Source of the DNA: Pocillopora verrucosa
Taxonomy: Eukaryota > Cnidaria > Anthozoa > Scleractinia > Pocilloporidae
Direction: 5' to 3'
Length of the DNA: 64,000 nt
NCBI RefSeq assembly: GCF_036669915.1
Contig: NC_089325.1
Span: 3,418,683 to 3,482,682, forward strand
A program made the translations under genes and the position numbers. Below are positions 23,232 through 37,380 of the stretch, in pieces; position 1 is the first letter of the stretch, and each line of letters opens with the position of its first letter. A model generated the notes under the pieces. The model worked only from the letters and a program-made list of their open reading frames with translations. It had not been told where the DNA came from and did not search any database.

Positions 23232-24270
23232 GTAGGACAGTACAATAAAATAAAGCAACATTTCAATTATCATTGGAATCTCGTAAAGTTTTAGTCGAGT
23301 AGCTACGGAAAACGATTAGCTAAGGAAAAAAACCTTCAAGTAATATGGCTCTTGATGTTGTGGTAATATTCCAATCTTTTAATACTAATATCCAATCTTT
23401 TAATCTTGCGGCTGCGTGTTTAGGCTTGCTGTATACTCATGAAATCCAAGATTAAATTTATTGTCGTCAGAACGCTGTCGGCCATTTTTCAATGGGTCCT
23501 GGCTATTTCCGGCGTTTATCACCAGCGTAAGTAGTATGGCACAACCATTGAAATTGGCGAAGGTCTAACGCTCGAAACGTCAGCCGTAGAAAATCTTAAT
23601 GCGTACGGCGGCAAATTTACATTGTCAACCCATTTCATAAAACCAAATTTTCTGTTTAATTCTACTTTAAGTCGTTTCATAGAATTAAAATCGTTCGTAA
23701 CCTGTTGTTTGTTATTTACAACTTTTTTTATGTTTAATTCTCTGTTTAAATTTTTTTCGCCGGTCTAAAAATACTTTATTTTGGAGAGCCTTTTACAGGC
23801 TGGTTTAACGCGTAGGCACACATTTAGGCTTGTTACCCACTCCTCCCTCACAGTTGTTTGCTTGAGAGGAATGCTATATTTAGGCCGGAAAAAAACGCAA
23901 CGTCATCAGATAAAAGAGAAACATTACAGGTTTCCCTTGACCCTATTTTTTCAGTCATTTACTCTCACCTAACTCGAATCCCCGCTAACTCAAAAGGGAT
24001 TTTATTTCGCAATTTCTAACGTTCGATTCTAGGTCGGGCACCATCAATAAATTGTCGGTGCTGACAATTCCTTACCTGGCGGGGCTTTGAGGTGCAATTT
24101 GTTTAGCGCGAAGCAAACTATAGCGAGATACTCATAATCTGAATACAACTTAAATTTTATGAAAAAAAAGATTTCATTAAAAATTCAATTAGAAACTAAT
24201 AGGATATTTTTTAATGTTTCAGAATTTGTTATAATAGTGGGGCTGTCAGACTAAAACCTATTACGTGACG

Positions 24271-25594
24271 ATGGAAGAAGGATTTCCACTGTTCCTTTTT
24301 TCCCTTTTGTCGTTGCTTTTGCGTAAGTATTGTATTACAACTTTCTTCGTTTATCATGTGTTTGTGAGGTCCCTGGGTTGTACCTATCTATTTAATTTCA
24401 TGGTCTATGCTTTACAGCGGACAATAAGTTACAATGCTAATCAAAAGGCAACCTTCAGGTCATATATTGCGGAGTCATCGAGGATGAACATATGAGCACA
24501 TAAAAATATCACAGCACTGCAAAAATCGCTGATAAACTTTAGGGTGAAGATTCCCAAAGGGAGGAAGAGGGTTTACCGGTTTAAAAGCAGCAAGAGTTTC
24601 AAGGAATGTGCTAAAGAGACAGAAATCCGTGCTTATAAATCCCATTCATATAGAAAATAGTTTATTGTTACTTTGAAGAGGCGCCTCTATCTAAAACAGG
24701 TGTCGGCTTGAACACATCAGTCAAGAATAATTCCCATTGTTAGAACACAATAGTCCTTTTGCCATTAGCTCTTTTTCTGGCGTCAAAAAGATACTGAAAG
24801 GTATTTTTTAACTCGCAGACGTAAGCCTTCAGGCCAATTCTTCATGCCAACCGGATCAGATAACAATCAAAGATCCAAAAACTGGTTCGATTCAGTGCCA
24901 GGACTGTTTAAAATGTCCACCTGGCGAGGGTCTCTCAGTCAATTGCGGAGACGTAATACCCCCTTCGACACCTGTGCAATGCAAGCCATGTGTGCTAGGA
25001 GAGACATATTCTGCTTTCCTCGAGGCCGGAGGTTGTGAGGACTGTAGAAATTGCGGTGAGTACCGCGAAACTACGAAAGCCTGTACAGTGACTTCCAAGG
25101 CCGAATGTGGAAGGTGTAAGCCTGGGGCGTATGCCGAAGGCATGCTGGGACTGTGCAAGCCCTGCTCTCCGTGCTGTTATGATGGTAAAGATATAATTAT
25201 ACCTGAGTGTCAAGTTCCAGGTGTACCAACAGGCCTGCAGTGCAGCTACTTACGATCTAACAAGTGCAGTACATTGATGACATCAAGTATTAGCACGGCG
25301 CCGTCAACCCTTCAACCAGATCAGTCCACGACCCAATGGCGGCCATTCTCTTCTACAACGGGCACCGAAGTAATCTCTCTTTCAAGTGGGCCAACCACCA
25401 ACATGGTTGAAGAGAACTCACCAAATGTGGGCAGCATAGTTGGTCCTGTTGTGAGCAGCTTCACAGCTTTCGTCACGATCCTCGTCATCGTGTGCTGCAA
25501 AAATATGCGCAAGCGCCGGTCTCACCAATGTTGTCACCAAGACAACCACTGTCATGATGATCAAGGTCAACAGTGCAAGGTCACTACGGTTTGA
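24271..25594 (+). CDS. TNF-receptor-like protein, copy C, cytoplasmic tail lost
   Basis: Exons 24271-24322 and 24819-25594 give 275 residues. Signal peptide, cysteine-rich repeats and transmembrane helix are intact; the ectodomain differs from A at several positions (for example E-C-G-R for V-C-G-R, C-C-Y-D for C-C-N-D). After the basic M-R-K-R-R the frame joins directly to the second half of the last exon (junction ~25521), equivalent to a deletion of ~830 bp in A. The fused part is read mostly in a shifted frame, giving a Cys/His/Asp-rich tail, but a one-base loss returns it to the family ending K-V-T-T-V and stop. The PxQE motif is absent. The product looks like a membrane-anchored receptor with minimal tail, possibly a decoy. 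The leader-intron acceptor tttcag is intact. Confidence 0.8.
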
Positions 25595-25847
25595 CGACAG
25601 CCATCAGCTCCTATAAATTATCTAATAACCTGATAAGTTTTGCCCTGTAATTTTTTTTTGTACAGTGACAGAGAAATCGGGACATTTTCGCTACTTAAGT
25701 GGTTTCTAATCGTCTTAAAACGTCTGCAAGCCCCGATTCATTCTCGTTCTAAGATTTTCTGTTCTCTCGATTAAGATTGACCACACTTCCGTAAGATCGT
25801 CAGCTTTTAGCATTTTGGGTGGGTGAAGGGAGGGAGGACGCCTTCAG
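25595..25847. other. Spacer after receptor C
   Basis: Matches the region after the last exon in copies A and B (gacgacagccatcagctcct onward). No gene seen. Confidence 0.5.
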
Positions 25848-25931
25848 CACACAGTCCCCCCAATGTTGTAACCAGGAAGACCACTGTCACGATGTTCAAA
25901 GACACCGATGAGGAGGTCATTACGGTTTTGA
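25848..25931 (+). pseudogene. Partial duplicate of the last receptor exon, unit 3
   Basis: Close relative of 16711-16793. An extra T before the stop (gttttgacg instead of gtttgacg) removes the family stop, so this copy would not end in V-T-T-V. Confidence 0.6.
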
Positions 25932-28900
25932 CGACAGTCATCAGCTCCTTTGAATGCAATTTTCCGTTAAGTTATGCTCAGTAGTTTTTTGAGTTAGTGA
26001 CAGAGAAATTTATTGGTTGACAAATTCTCCTTTAAAGTAGCATATGAAATGTGTAGGAAACAGTATGGAGAACTTGCATGCAAATCTTCGGGTATAAAGG
26101 TTAAGCACCTTATAATTATATTTCATCCCAACTCGGCGCTTAGTTTTTATGCGGATCAGCATCTATTTGCGATATGATAGGATGAAGCCTTACATTGTGA
26201 ATTTGTTATTAAGAATTTATGTTATTAACCTTTCCCTATTTTGGCCATTCCGTCATTGTTCTTTGTTTTAAACTGACTAGCGTGGTCTGCGATAGGAAAT
26301 GGCTATTTAAGAGGTTCTTTACTTTATTTGCATAATAAGAGCAGCCATTGATTGCTTTTATTCGCTAACCTCCCTTACATAAACAACCCCCAGCCGTTCG
26401 CTCAGAAGCCATCCATGTTTTGGGCTACTGAAGAGTGTGTAAAGCTTTCACAACATGTTGCAGAGCCCAGATCTCTTAGATTCACTCACCGTCGTGCGTG
26501 TTCAATGAAGTTGTCAATCATGTTATCGTTATTTTTGGAGCGGATGTTGTTTTTGTCTTTCTGTCGTTATCAAACCAAATAAAAGCTTGTCGGTAGAGTT
26601 ATTTTGTGTCTGTTTTTACTAGACCAATTATTCAACTCAGGCTTGTAGAATATGAGATTATACGAGAGATTGTAAACTGAAAGTACTTACCCTTTTACAC
26701 ACCCCATACCAATGATAGTTTTTTGCCCTCGCAGGGTTCTGGCTTAGAGGTCGGAACGAAAGGAAGAAATCTCGGGACTTTGACAACTGACCGCTTAATA
26801 CAGGTTAGACTGTAATTGATGGTTCGGTCCTAGATGACGATGCCAGTGATACATATCGTCCCTATCAACCAAAATTTGGACACAAGCGCTTACTTTAAGA
26901 CTTTTTTTCTGTATTAGGATTTTAGTCCAACATTTCGAACAGAAGAGAAAATGCCTCCAAAATTTAAAAAATTGTCAAACAATGGATTATTGTGTCCACA
27001 GTACTTTAGGAAACTGCTTAATCGACAACCGAGAACTACTCAATCCCGAAAATACCTGAGACGGTCACGTGACCGTCCAAGTCTCTGCTTATAGTTTGAC
27101 GTAAGCCGCGGGCATTGTGTTCCCACCGCGTGGCCAGATCAGTCAGATAAATTGTCGAGAAGACTTTTGTAACTTCAAACACCCGGCAATCAATCCTGAG
27201 CTTGCAATAGGAGGCTGTTTATAAGGTATTCGTGAATACAATTGTTTTTGTTTGTTGTTTTTTCCTGCATGTTTCGGGGTATTTGGTACAATGACGATTT
27301 AAGGTTATCAATAATTCCTGCCTGAATTTTACCGCCTATATCTAGACGACAACGTCGCATTTACATTCACTGAGCATGGAAATTTATGGTTTGCGAGCGT
27401 TATCAATCAGATCGAAAACGTAAACGAAACCTAGAAGCTGCCGGGCTGGACCGCATTTAAAACTAACATAACCATGACGAAGCTAAAAACAAACACAGCC
27501 ATCGGGCTGATATGGAAATCATCTTGATCTTTAGAGTGACTTCCCGCCAGGTGAGATCCACCGTTCTATTTCGCCGATAGTTTTATTCTTCATCTTCTCA
27601 AATTTAGCGAAATGATTCGTGATTATTTTTTTTATTTACATATTAAATTCTTATTCTCTGAGGAAGCCAAGGTCACAACCGCTTGACAAAAGCTTACTCC
27701 ACAATATTTTCACTTGTTTTCAGTTGTATAATTTCTTGACCGCTCAGGTTTTATCATGAGTTCCTTTCTACACGCGATGAGGTCTAATCTTAAGAATACT
27801 TCAGTTATTTTATTCTGGATGTTAACACACGAAAAGAGAGATATTGTTTCGACATCTAAGACGTCATGTGACTGAACACAAAAAACCAGGAAAATGAGAC
27901 ATAATTAGTTTCTTTGATATATATTTACCGAACGTTCGGTTAAACTGTCAATTTTTGGTTCCAATATGTAATCGAAACACCCCTAAAAGTTTGTACGTTA
28001 AATGCTCTACAATAATCGTAATGTTTATTCTTTGCTTTATGCACGATGAGTAACAGTCTTTAGAATAATCAGAAGTTTAATTGTTCCGTTATTTTAATAG
28101 GTTTCAAAACAAATTTTCGAACGATCACGTGACGGTCAAAGTAGGATCACGCCTCACAAATAAGGGACTTCGACTTTTCCGACCGTATCAGTTACGATTT
28201 ATCAAAAACTTAAAGAGACCGCCACGAAATATGTCATACTTCTTCATTTCATAGAAAAAGAAAAAAAGAAGAAAAACAAAAACATGTGCGAGTGTGTAGA
28301 GAGCACATCTCGACAATACCTGTGCAGACACGGGGTCATATTTCGTTATTCCATCCCTAATGGTATAATTTACATGATAAACCTGCGCTGCTTTCACTGT
28401 TGATTAATTTATTGATGTTACCATCAATATTTCCATGAAAAGTTCGATTGCGCCCAAGATCCTGCATAGATAATGTGTCTATCTAATCTTACGTCAACTC
28501 TCTAATAAGAAGGAAGTATTAAATGTAAAACGTTTTAGAAATTAGTCGTCTGAGGTGTAACTCCGGCTACACTTCCCTCTGTCGAAAACGTGAAAAAGCC
28601 GTACCACGCTTCCTAATCAAGTTACAGTTTATTCAATTGATTTTATGATTCTATTTCAATGTTTCGGTTAACTCCCACTCACAGCTCTTAGCTTATTTGA
28701 AAAAAAAAAACACTAAAAACGTAAGGCAGTAAGCAGGTCGGAACAAGGCCATATATGGGCGTTAAGAAAAAATAAAATGTGACAGATAAATGCTATGTAG
28801 TAGACAAATCACTTACAAATGTCATTCAAATTAAGACGAATTAACGTATCGTAAAAGCTCCATCAACTCTTATAGTGATTATTTCTTCACTTATACTGCG

Positions 28901-31160
28901 CTGATGCTCCCTTGGGTCGTCAATCCTGACACAGACAGGCTTTAATTAGGCCCTTGAATTTGCGTATGACAAAACGAGAATCACTAAATTAAACATTATA
29001 GCTCTTTTTTTAAGTATTTGTTTTTCTGTGTATGTGTGTGTGGAGGTTTATTTGCATGTTATAACATGCAAATTAGCAAATTAGGCTAGCTGAAATAACT
29101 CTTTGAAAATTAAAAAAATGTGAAGTCATTACGCCTTGAATGGAGAGGAAAAAACCAAGCCTGCGATCATTTTAAAAGTTTTCTCTGCGTCTCGTATCAG
29201 ACTCAAAAAATAAGTTTTATTTTTATCTCTTCCGCTAACTTCCTTTTTCCTTATTAAATACACGGCCGATAACCTTAGGGCTTGATGCTTTATAGGATTA
29301 GCGTATTTGATTAACGATTACGATGTTTATGATGATTGATGATGATATTTGTTTGGGTCGAAATTCTTTCTTTCGTTCATAAGCGGAACAAGAGAAGCGA
29401 GCTGGCAAGGGCGAAATTGAGTCATACATGATTTTCTGTTACATATATGCTGTACCTTTTAATGGCTTAGCTCTCCTCCAGGTTCTTTGTAAATCAGTGG
29501 TTGAGCATCCAAGCGGGAAATCGGAAGGTTGAATGATCGATTCTCTAAATTGAAAATCCAGAAGCTTTCTTTGTCTCTCGCTCGGATAACATCTTTTTCC
29601 AAGACTTGCTTCTTGAGGTGCAAGGCCAACGTGAGGGGAGGAGGGTGAGGGTGACTTTTATTCTACGTCTAATACACGTGTGCAAATATCGTTACCACTC
29701 CGTCAGAGTATGATCATGCATGGACCATAGGAGAACGGAATGAGTTCAAAAGAGTTACAACTGCTCAAAAATATAAAAATCTGGCACCTTTCCTAGCATT
29801 TTTATTGATGAATAACTTAACGAATATTACACACACACGCACACACACAAATATGTTTTCGTTTGAGAGGCTTAGATGTTTTCGGACAGAACTAAGGAAA
29901 GCGATGTTTAGGCCCAAAGCGAAAAGAAAAAAACGTTTCCATAGTTATTTCCATCAACAGATCTAGGAATTTATATATGCTGGTTAGCGGTGAAGCGCGT
30001 TCCATTGACCTCTTACCCAGACCGTCGCCGTTCATGTAAGCACGGGCTCAAACTTTGTATCCATAAAGTTCAGAAGAGTTGATGCACCATATCAGTATGT
30101 CTGACCAAAACAGAGAGTTGTTTGAATGTACAGCCGAGTATAAGGCAAAAATGCAACTCTCGTCAAAGAAAACTTGTATACGATTAAATTATCAAGGGCT
30201 TTTTCAGCTCAGTGTTTCTTTCTCTTCTGGTGTGGCAAAATATCACAGGAAATTTTAAGAAGTTCCCGCACTACATGTCGAGACTGCATCGCGTGACATA
30301 ACAATCCTTTTGTATCTATTTCTGTAGTTGTAAGGCCACGAACAGGTGCTTTTCTCGTCCTAAAATACGATCATTGTGTTGTCAATACCTTTTAAAAGAA
30401 TAAGCTATAAATGACACAGCTATGGATAGGTAAATTTTCTTTCATTTTGAAGCGGCGCTTTGTAATTATTTGCAAGTTTACAGCTCGCTTACTATTTTTA
30501 TGCAACTGTATTTGCATTTTCCGGTTTTACTAGTAAGCCATTGTAATATTTGACCCGTGAGTCTGGCGCGCGTAACAGAGTGAGTTAATGTCTGGTTTTG
30601 CCTGCCCAGAAGAACTGCTCGTCACGTTTTCGCATACATGAAATGCAAAATGGCGAAATCCTTAGTTCCTCTAAAAACGCATTCTTAGCGTCTCCTCTAA
30701 AAACTATGAGTCTCTCTGCGAGCTTTATTTTTATCTCATCTTAAGAGACATCACTGAAAAATTAATTTATAAACAACCTTCGAACGTGATGGAACGCCGA
30801 AGTATGAAAATCAATCTTGCATAGCGTTCTATATTTTTGAGATGTATTTTTATCTCATCTTAAGAGACATCACTGAAAAATTAAGTTATAAACAACCTTC
30901 GAACGTGATGGAACGCCGAAGTATGAAAATCAATCTTGCATAGCGTTCTCTAGGATCACGAGGAAATAACTCTTGCACGTTTCGTAGTAACATATACCAG
31001 TTGGGAGGGCTCTTGCATATATACAATACTGTAAATGAAATCGTTAGCTACAGATTTCAGTTCTCTCACTGTATTTGTATCACATATTTCTTCACTCCAT
31101 TTCCTTTTAAGTATTTTTATCCCTCATTTTTTTATTGAAACTCTCGTCAGGATCTTTCGA
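25932..31160. other. Unit 3 noncoding spacer
   Basis: No convincing gene. From ~27180 rightward it is nearly identical to 8570 onward in unit 1, apart from the 29-bp segment at about 28537-28565 that unit 1 lacks. Confidence 0.55.
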
Positions 31161-31289
31161 GGTTAATTTTGGCTGTCGCTGCTCATGTATGCCTGAAACA
31201 TGTACGTGCTAAAATGACGTGTTGGCAACATCACGAAATATCTGGTTAGTACCATGATTACGTAACAAGGAAGTAAGTGTGTCCATGAA

Positions 31290-31403
31290 AAGCGGGTGGA
31301 CCGTGAAGACGACCTAAATATAGAAAGAGCACTTTTAAAAAGTTCCAGCGGTCTTGACTTGGTTGGGTTCTCGCGCAACTTTCTTCACCCGTTAGCTGGA
31401 AAA
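31290..31403 (+). other. Candidate first noncoding exon, unit 3 (upstream of receptor D)
   Basis: Identical to 12660-12773, with donor gtaagctt. Confidence 0.35.
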
Positions 31404-31680
31404 GTAAGCTTCTTTTTAACCTACAATAGTCAGCTTCCTACTCCACAAAGGCTGTTCGTGACTTATACCGTTCGTTGTATCAGTTGCCGTGAGAAATGGT
31501 ACGCGCCAATTCAAGAGAGAAACTGATCACGTACCAATTCAACAGGGAAAACCCCTTCAGACCTAATCATAATACCGCCTCAGACGCAATACCCAACATG
31601 AATATGCATGAAGAAAAGAGCGGCATATATGGTAAACTGATTTACTATATAAATCACTTGATAATTTTTTTGTCACAACT

Positions 31681-31741
31681 GATTTGAGCGAGGCTGCAGA
31701 CGAAGTCCTGACAACTCAAGACTGCGAAGAAAGACAGAAAG
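31681..31741 (+). other. Candidate second noncoding exon, unit 3
   Basis: Same as 13051-13111, with the acceptor cag altered to caactg. Confidence 0.3.
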
Positions 31742-32754
31742 GTACGATGATGCAACAAGATAAAGCAACATTACAGTGATCATTGGAATCTCGTAAAGTT
31801 TTTGTCGATTAGCTAATGAAAAAAAGCTTCAAGTAAAGCGGCTCTTACTATTGTGGTCATATTCCAAGGGTCAACCTTTCGATTTCGCGGCTGCGCTTTT
31901 GGGCTTGCTGTATATTCATGATATCCCAGATTGAATTCACTCTATTACCGACAAACTTTGACAGAAAAGTTCAGTATTGCAAGTGTCTGACTTTTCTTTT
32001 TTATTGTTGTCACCAGAACGCTGTCGGTCATTTTTCAGTGGGTCCTGGCTATTGTTGGCGTTCGGTACGACAGTAGCATAGCATGGCACAACCATTTAAA
32101 TTGACGAAGGTCTAACGCTCGAAACTTCAGCCTTAGAAACTCTTTACGCGTACGGCGGCCAATTTACCTTGTCAACTCATTTCATAATAACAAATTTTCC
32201 GTTTAATTCTACTTTAAATCGTTACATAAACTTAAAATCGTTCGTAACCTGCTGTTTATTAGTTACAACTTTTTTTTCCATTCCATTCGCTGTTTAAATT
32301 TCTCCATCGATCTAAAAATACAGGCTGGTCTATCAGATAGGCGCACATTTAGGCTTGTCACCTACTCCTCCCCCACGATTGTTTGCGTGGGAGGAATGCT
32401 ATATTTAGGCCGAAAGAAACACAACGTCATCAGGAAAAAGGAAAATATTACAGATTTCCTTGACCCCATTTTTCAGTCATTTACTATCAGCTAACTCGGA
32501 CCCCCGCTAATTCAATAGGGCTTTTGTTTCGCAATTTCTCAAGGTCGGGCACGGTCAGTAAATTGTGGGCGGTGACAATTCCTGTGGGGAAATATGTTAA
32601 GTGTGAAGCAAACTATCGCGAGATACTTATAATCAGTGAATACAACTTAAATTTTATGAAAAAAAAGATACAATTCCACTAGAAACTAATAGGATATTTT
32701 TTAATGTTTCCGAATTTGTTATAATAGTGAGGCTGTCAGACTTAAAGCGTGACA

Positions 32755-34775
32755 ATGGGAGAAAGGTTTCCACTGTTCCTGTTTTCTTTTTTCACGTCGC
32801 TTTTGTGTAAGTATTGTGTGTCACCTTTCTTCGTTTATCATATGTTTGTCAGGCCCCTGAGTTGTACCTATCTGTATAATTTCATTGTCTATGCCTTACA
32901 GCTGACAATAAGCTACAATGCTAATCAAAAGGCAACCTTCAGGTCATATATTGCGAAGTCATCGAGGAAGAACATGAAAGCACATACAAATATCACACCA
33001 CTGCAAAAATCGTCCCACTGAAGATCCGCGATGGGAGGAAGAGGGTTTAATAGTTTAAAGTCAGTAAGGGTTTCAAGAAAAATGCTAAAGAGACAGAAGT
33101 CCGTGCTTATAAATCACATTCATAGAAAATAGTTTGTTGTTACTTTGGAGAAGCGCCTCTATCTAAAACAGCGCCGTCTTGACCCCATCAGTCAAAGATA
33201 ATTCCCATTGTTAGAATACACTAGTCCTTGAATCACTAGCTCTTTATCTCACATCAGTAAAATACTGAAAGGTATTTTTTAACTCGCAGACGTAAGCGTT
33301 CAGGCCAATTCCTCATGCCAACCGGATCAGATTACAATCAAAGATCCAAAAACTGGTTCAATTCAGTGTCAGGACTGTTTAAAATGTCCACCTGGCAAGG
33401 GTCTCTCAGTTAATTGCGGAGACGTAATAACCCCTTCAACACCTGTGCAGTGCAAGCCATGTGTGCTGGGAGAGACATATTCTGCTTCCTTCAAGGCCGG
33501 AGGTTGTGAGGACTGTGGAAATTGCGGTGAGTACCGCGAAACGACGAAAGCCTGTACGGTAACTTCGGCCGTGTGTGGAAGGTGTAAGCCTGGCGCTTAT
33601 GTTGAAGGCATGTTAGGACTGTGCAAGCCCTGCTCTCCGTGCTGTAATGATGGTAAAGATATCATTATACCTGAGTGTCAGGTTCCAGGTGTACCAAAAG
33701 GCATGCAGTGCAGCTACTTACGATCTAACAAGTGCAGCGCAGTCGTGACATCAAGTATTAGCACGGCGCCGTCAACGCTTCAACTAGATCAGTCCACGAC
33801 CCAATGGCGGCCATCCTCTTTCATAAGGAGGACCGAAGTAAATTCTCCTTTAAGTGAGCAAGCCGTCAACCTGACTAGAGAGGCTTCACCAAATGTGGGC
33901 ATCATAGCTGGTTGTTTTGTGGGTGGCCTTCTCATCGCGATCATCGCCATCGCGTGCCGCATAGTTATGCCTAAACGCCGGAAGGCCTTATCGATGAGGA
34001 TTGGTGTGGTTACAGTGGAAGACGGAGCTGGTCGGGCGCAAAATTGCGAACAACGAAATGATCAAGAAGACAATCGGGAACAAACAGAGGGAAGAAGTTT
34101 TCTGCCAAACGGAGATCTGTATGAAGAGAGCCCACTTCCACATCCCTTTCAAGAGGAAGCTGGTGATAAAAGTCCGGAGAAAATAGGAGTGCAGGAGACC
34201 ACGTCTCCTCTATCAGGCCAGAGCAGTTTAGGTGAATATATGAATTGTTATAATGATATTTTTTGTTTGTTTCTCTTTTTAAGAACAAATCACAAATCAC
34301 CCTTATGCCTTAAAACCAGTCATACACCTAATCTCTATACCTAATCACACAATGGTACGGATCGCCAGAAAGGCAAAATCCGGCAGAAGCAAGAGCCTTC
34401 CAACTTTTTCGAAAGTAAATAGAAATTTCGCTTAACTATAATTTCGTTGGGGAAATTTTAGTGAAAGGGAAAACCATGGAGTGTGAGGATTCCAACCGAC
34501 AAACTTGTCTTACTGTTCCATCTTAAGTTTAAGTTGAAATCATTTCAAAAACATTTGAAACCTCAAATTTTTAGAACAATTTCAAACCGAGCTGTAAACT
34601 AATGCATCTTGTCATATTTTTTTCTGTACCTTTAGATTCTAAATTTGACGGGTTTGTGAGGAAGCAGTGTACTGAATCGTTTAAAGTGAGAGCACACAGT
34701 CCCCCCAATTTTGTAACCAGCAAGACCACTATCACGATGTACAAAGACACCTATGAGAAGGTCACCACGGTTTGA
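32755..34775 (+). CDS. TNF-receptor-like membrane protein, copy D (3 exons)
   Basis: Exons 32755-32806, 33290-34231 and 34636-34775 give 377 residues. Signal peptide, cysteine-rich repeats, stalk, transmembrane helix and tail follow copy A. D is the most diverged of the array: one Lys is deleted (T-S-A-V-C-G), the stalk and membrane segment are changed, and the tail is shorter. The TRAF-type motif is PFQE. The last exon has many substitutions yet keeps exactly 140 nt, an open frame and the V-T-T-V ending, which argues for selection on it as coding sequence. The second donor is weaker (gtgaat). If unspliced, the frame runs on to 34344 with about 30 unrelated residues. The leader-intron acceptor carries tttccg as in B. 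Confidence 0.83.
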
Positions 34776-37380
34776 GGACAGTCATCAGCCCCTTTAAATG
34801 CAATTTTCCGTTAGTTTCTGCTCAGTAGTTTGCTGAGTTAGTGAAAGAGAAATCGGGACATTTTAACAACTTTGGTTCCTTCTTATCGTTTTAAGACGTG
34901 TGCAAGCCCCGATTCACCAACGTCACAAGCTATTACATGTAAAAAGGTTTAGAAATTAGTCGTTTGAGGCGTAACTCCGGCTACACTTCACTCTGTTGAA
35001 AACGTGAAAAAGCTGTACCACGCTTCCTAATCAAGTTACGGTTTATTCAATTGATTTTATGATTCTATTACAACGCTTCGGTTAACTCCCACTCACAGCT
35101 CTTAGCTTATTTGAAAAAGACATTAAAAACGTGTGGTAGTAAGCACGTGACACATACATGTTATGTAATAGACGAATGAAGTCACTCAAAATGTCAATCA
35201 AATTAAGACGAATTAACGTATCGTACGTCAATCTCCAACAACTCTCATAATGATGACTATTTTACTAATACTGCGCTCGTGCTCCCTTGGGTCGTCAATC
35301 AACACGGACAGGGTTTAATTGGGTCCTCGACATTACGTAGAACAAAAATTACATATCAAAACAGAATCGCTGAGCATAATAGCTCTTTTTTTAAGTATTT
35401 GTTTTTCTACGTGTGTGGAAGATTCATTTGCATAATTAGGCTAGCTGAAATAAATCTTTGAGAATTAAAAAATTGTGAAGTAATTACGCCTTGAATGGAG
35501 AAGAAAAAACCAAGCCTGCGATCATTTTACAAGTTTGCTTTGCGTCTCGTATCAGACTCAAAAAATTAGTTCCATTTTTATATCTTCCGCTAACTTAGTT
35601 TTTTCTTATTAAATACACGGCCGGTAACCTTCAAGCCCGATGCTTTATAGGATTAGCGTATTTGATTAACGATTACGGTGTTTATGATGATCGATGATAA
35701 TATTTGTTTAGGTCGAAATTCTTTCTTTACGTTCATAAGCGGAACAAAAGAAGCGAGCCGGCAAGGGCGAAATTGAGTCATACATGTTTTTGTGTTATAC
35801 ATATGCTGTACCTTTTAATGGCTTAGCTCTCCTCCGGGTTCTTGGTAGATCAGTGGTTGAGCATCCAAGCGGGAAATCGGAAGGTTGAATGATCGATTCT
35901 CTAAATTAGAAATTCAGTCTCGCGCTTGGATAACATCTTTTTCCAAGACTTGGTTCTTGAGGTGCAGGTGCAAGGCCACAGTATGATCATGCATGGACTA
36001 TAGGAGAACAGAATCAGCTCAAAAGAGCTACAACTGCTGAAAAATATATAAAGTCTGGCACTGCTGTTTAAATAATTTCTATCGATGAATAGCATGATGG
36101 ATATTACACACACATCAATATGTCTTCGTTTGAGAAGGTAGGATGTCTTCGGACAGAACTAAGGAAAGCGCTAAAGTGGAAAGAGATAACGTTTCCATAG
36201 TTATTTTCATCAACAGATCTAGGAATTGTCATATGCTGGTCAGCGGTGAAGCGCGTTACATTGACCTCTTACCCAGACCGTCGCCGTTCATGTAAGCACA
36301 GGCTCAAACTTTGTATCCATGGTGTTCAATAGAGTTGATGCACTATATGTGTGTCTGGCTAAAACATAAGTTGTTGAATGTACAGCCGAGTATAAGGCAA
36401 AAATGCAACTCTCGTCATAGAAAACTTGCATACGATTAAATTACCAAGGGCTTTTTCAGCTCGGTGTTTCTTGCTCTTTTGGTGTGGCAAAATATTATAG
36501 GTAATTTTTAGAAGTTCCCGCACTACGTGTCGAGACAGTAGTTGTAGTTGTAGCCGTAGTTGTAAGGCCACGAACGGGTGCTTTTCTTGTCCTAAGATAC
36601 GATCATTATGTTGTCAATACCTTTCAATAGGAATAAGCTATAAATGACACAGCTACGGATAAGTATATTTTCTTTCATTTTGAGGAACTGTATTTCATTT
36701 TTATGGAACTGTATTTGCATTTTCCGGTTTTACTAGTAAGCCATTGTAATATTTGACCCGTGAGAGTCTGGCGCGCGTAACAGAGTGAGTTAATGTCTGG
36801 TTTTGCCTGTCCTGAAGAGAGGCTCGTCACGTTTTTGTATACATTAAACGCAAAAAGACGAGGTCGTTGGTTCCTCTAAAAGTTCTATCGCATTCTTAAC
36901 GTCTCCTCTAAGACTATGAGTCTCTCTGCCAGCTATTTTTTTTAATCTCACCTTAAGAGACAACACTGAAAAAATAGTTTATAAACAAAGTGATGGAACG
37001 TGATGGAACGCCGAAGGAAATAATTCTTGCATATTGCGTAGTAACATATACCAGCCGGGAGGGCTCCGGCACTCTGATGTATGCAATGCTGTAAATGAAA
37101 TCGTTAGCTACAGATTCCAGTTTTCTCACTGTATTTGTATCATATATTTCTTCACTCTATTTCCTTTTAAGCAATTTTATCCCTCATTTGTTGAGATTTT
37201 TTATTGAAACTCTCGTCACGATATTTCGAGGTTAATTTTGGCTGTCGCTGCTCATGTATGCCGGAAACATGTACGTGCTAAAATGATGTGTTGGCGTCAT
37301 CATAAAATATTTGGTTAGTACCAAGATTATGTAACAAGGAAGCAAATAGGTGCACGAAAAGCGGGTGGACCGTGAAGACC
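34776..37380. other. Unit 4 spacer
   Basis: Noncoding, aligned with the distal spacer of the other units with many small indels. No gene, RNA or intact element seen. Confidence 0.5.

Larger units (their letters stand above)
13542..23624 (+). repeat. Tandem-array unit 2 (10.08 kb)
   Basis: Same landmark order as unit 1. It contains receptor B, an extra partial copy of the last receptor exon (16711-16793), and a spacer that is more diverged from units 1 and 3 than those are from each other. Confidence 0.85.
23625..32171 (+). repeat. Tandem-array unit 3 (8.55 kb)
   Basis: Same landmark order. It is shorter than unit 2 because of a deletion at the receptor tail (at ~25521) and another of about 1 kb at ~26755, where sequence equivalent to ~17625 joins sequence equivalent to ~18640. 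Confidence 0.85.
27180..32967 (+). repeat. Near-identical block shared with 8570-14337
   Basis: Counterpart of the block described at 8570. The right edge falls in intron 1 of receptor D; after it, D and B diverge clearly. Confidence 0.85.
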
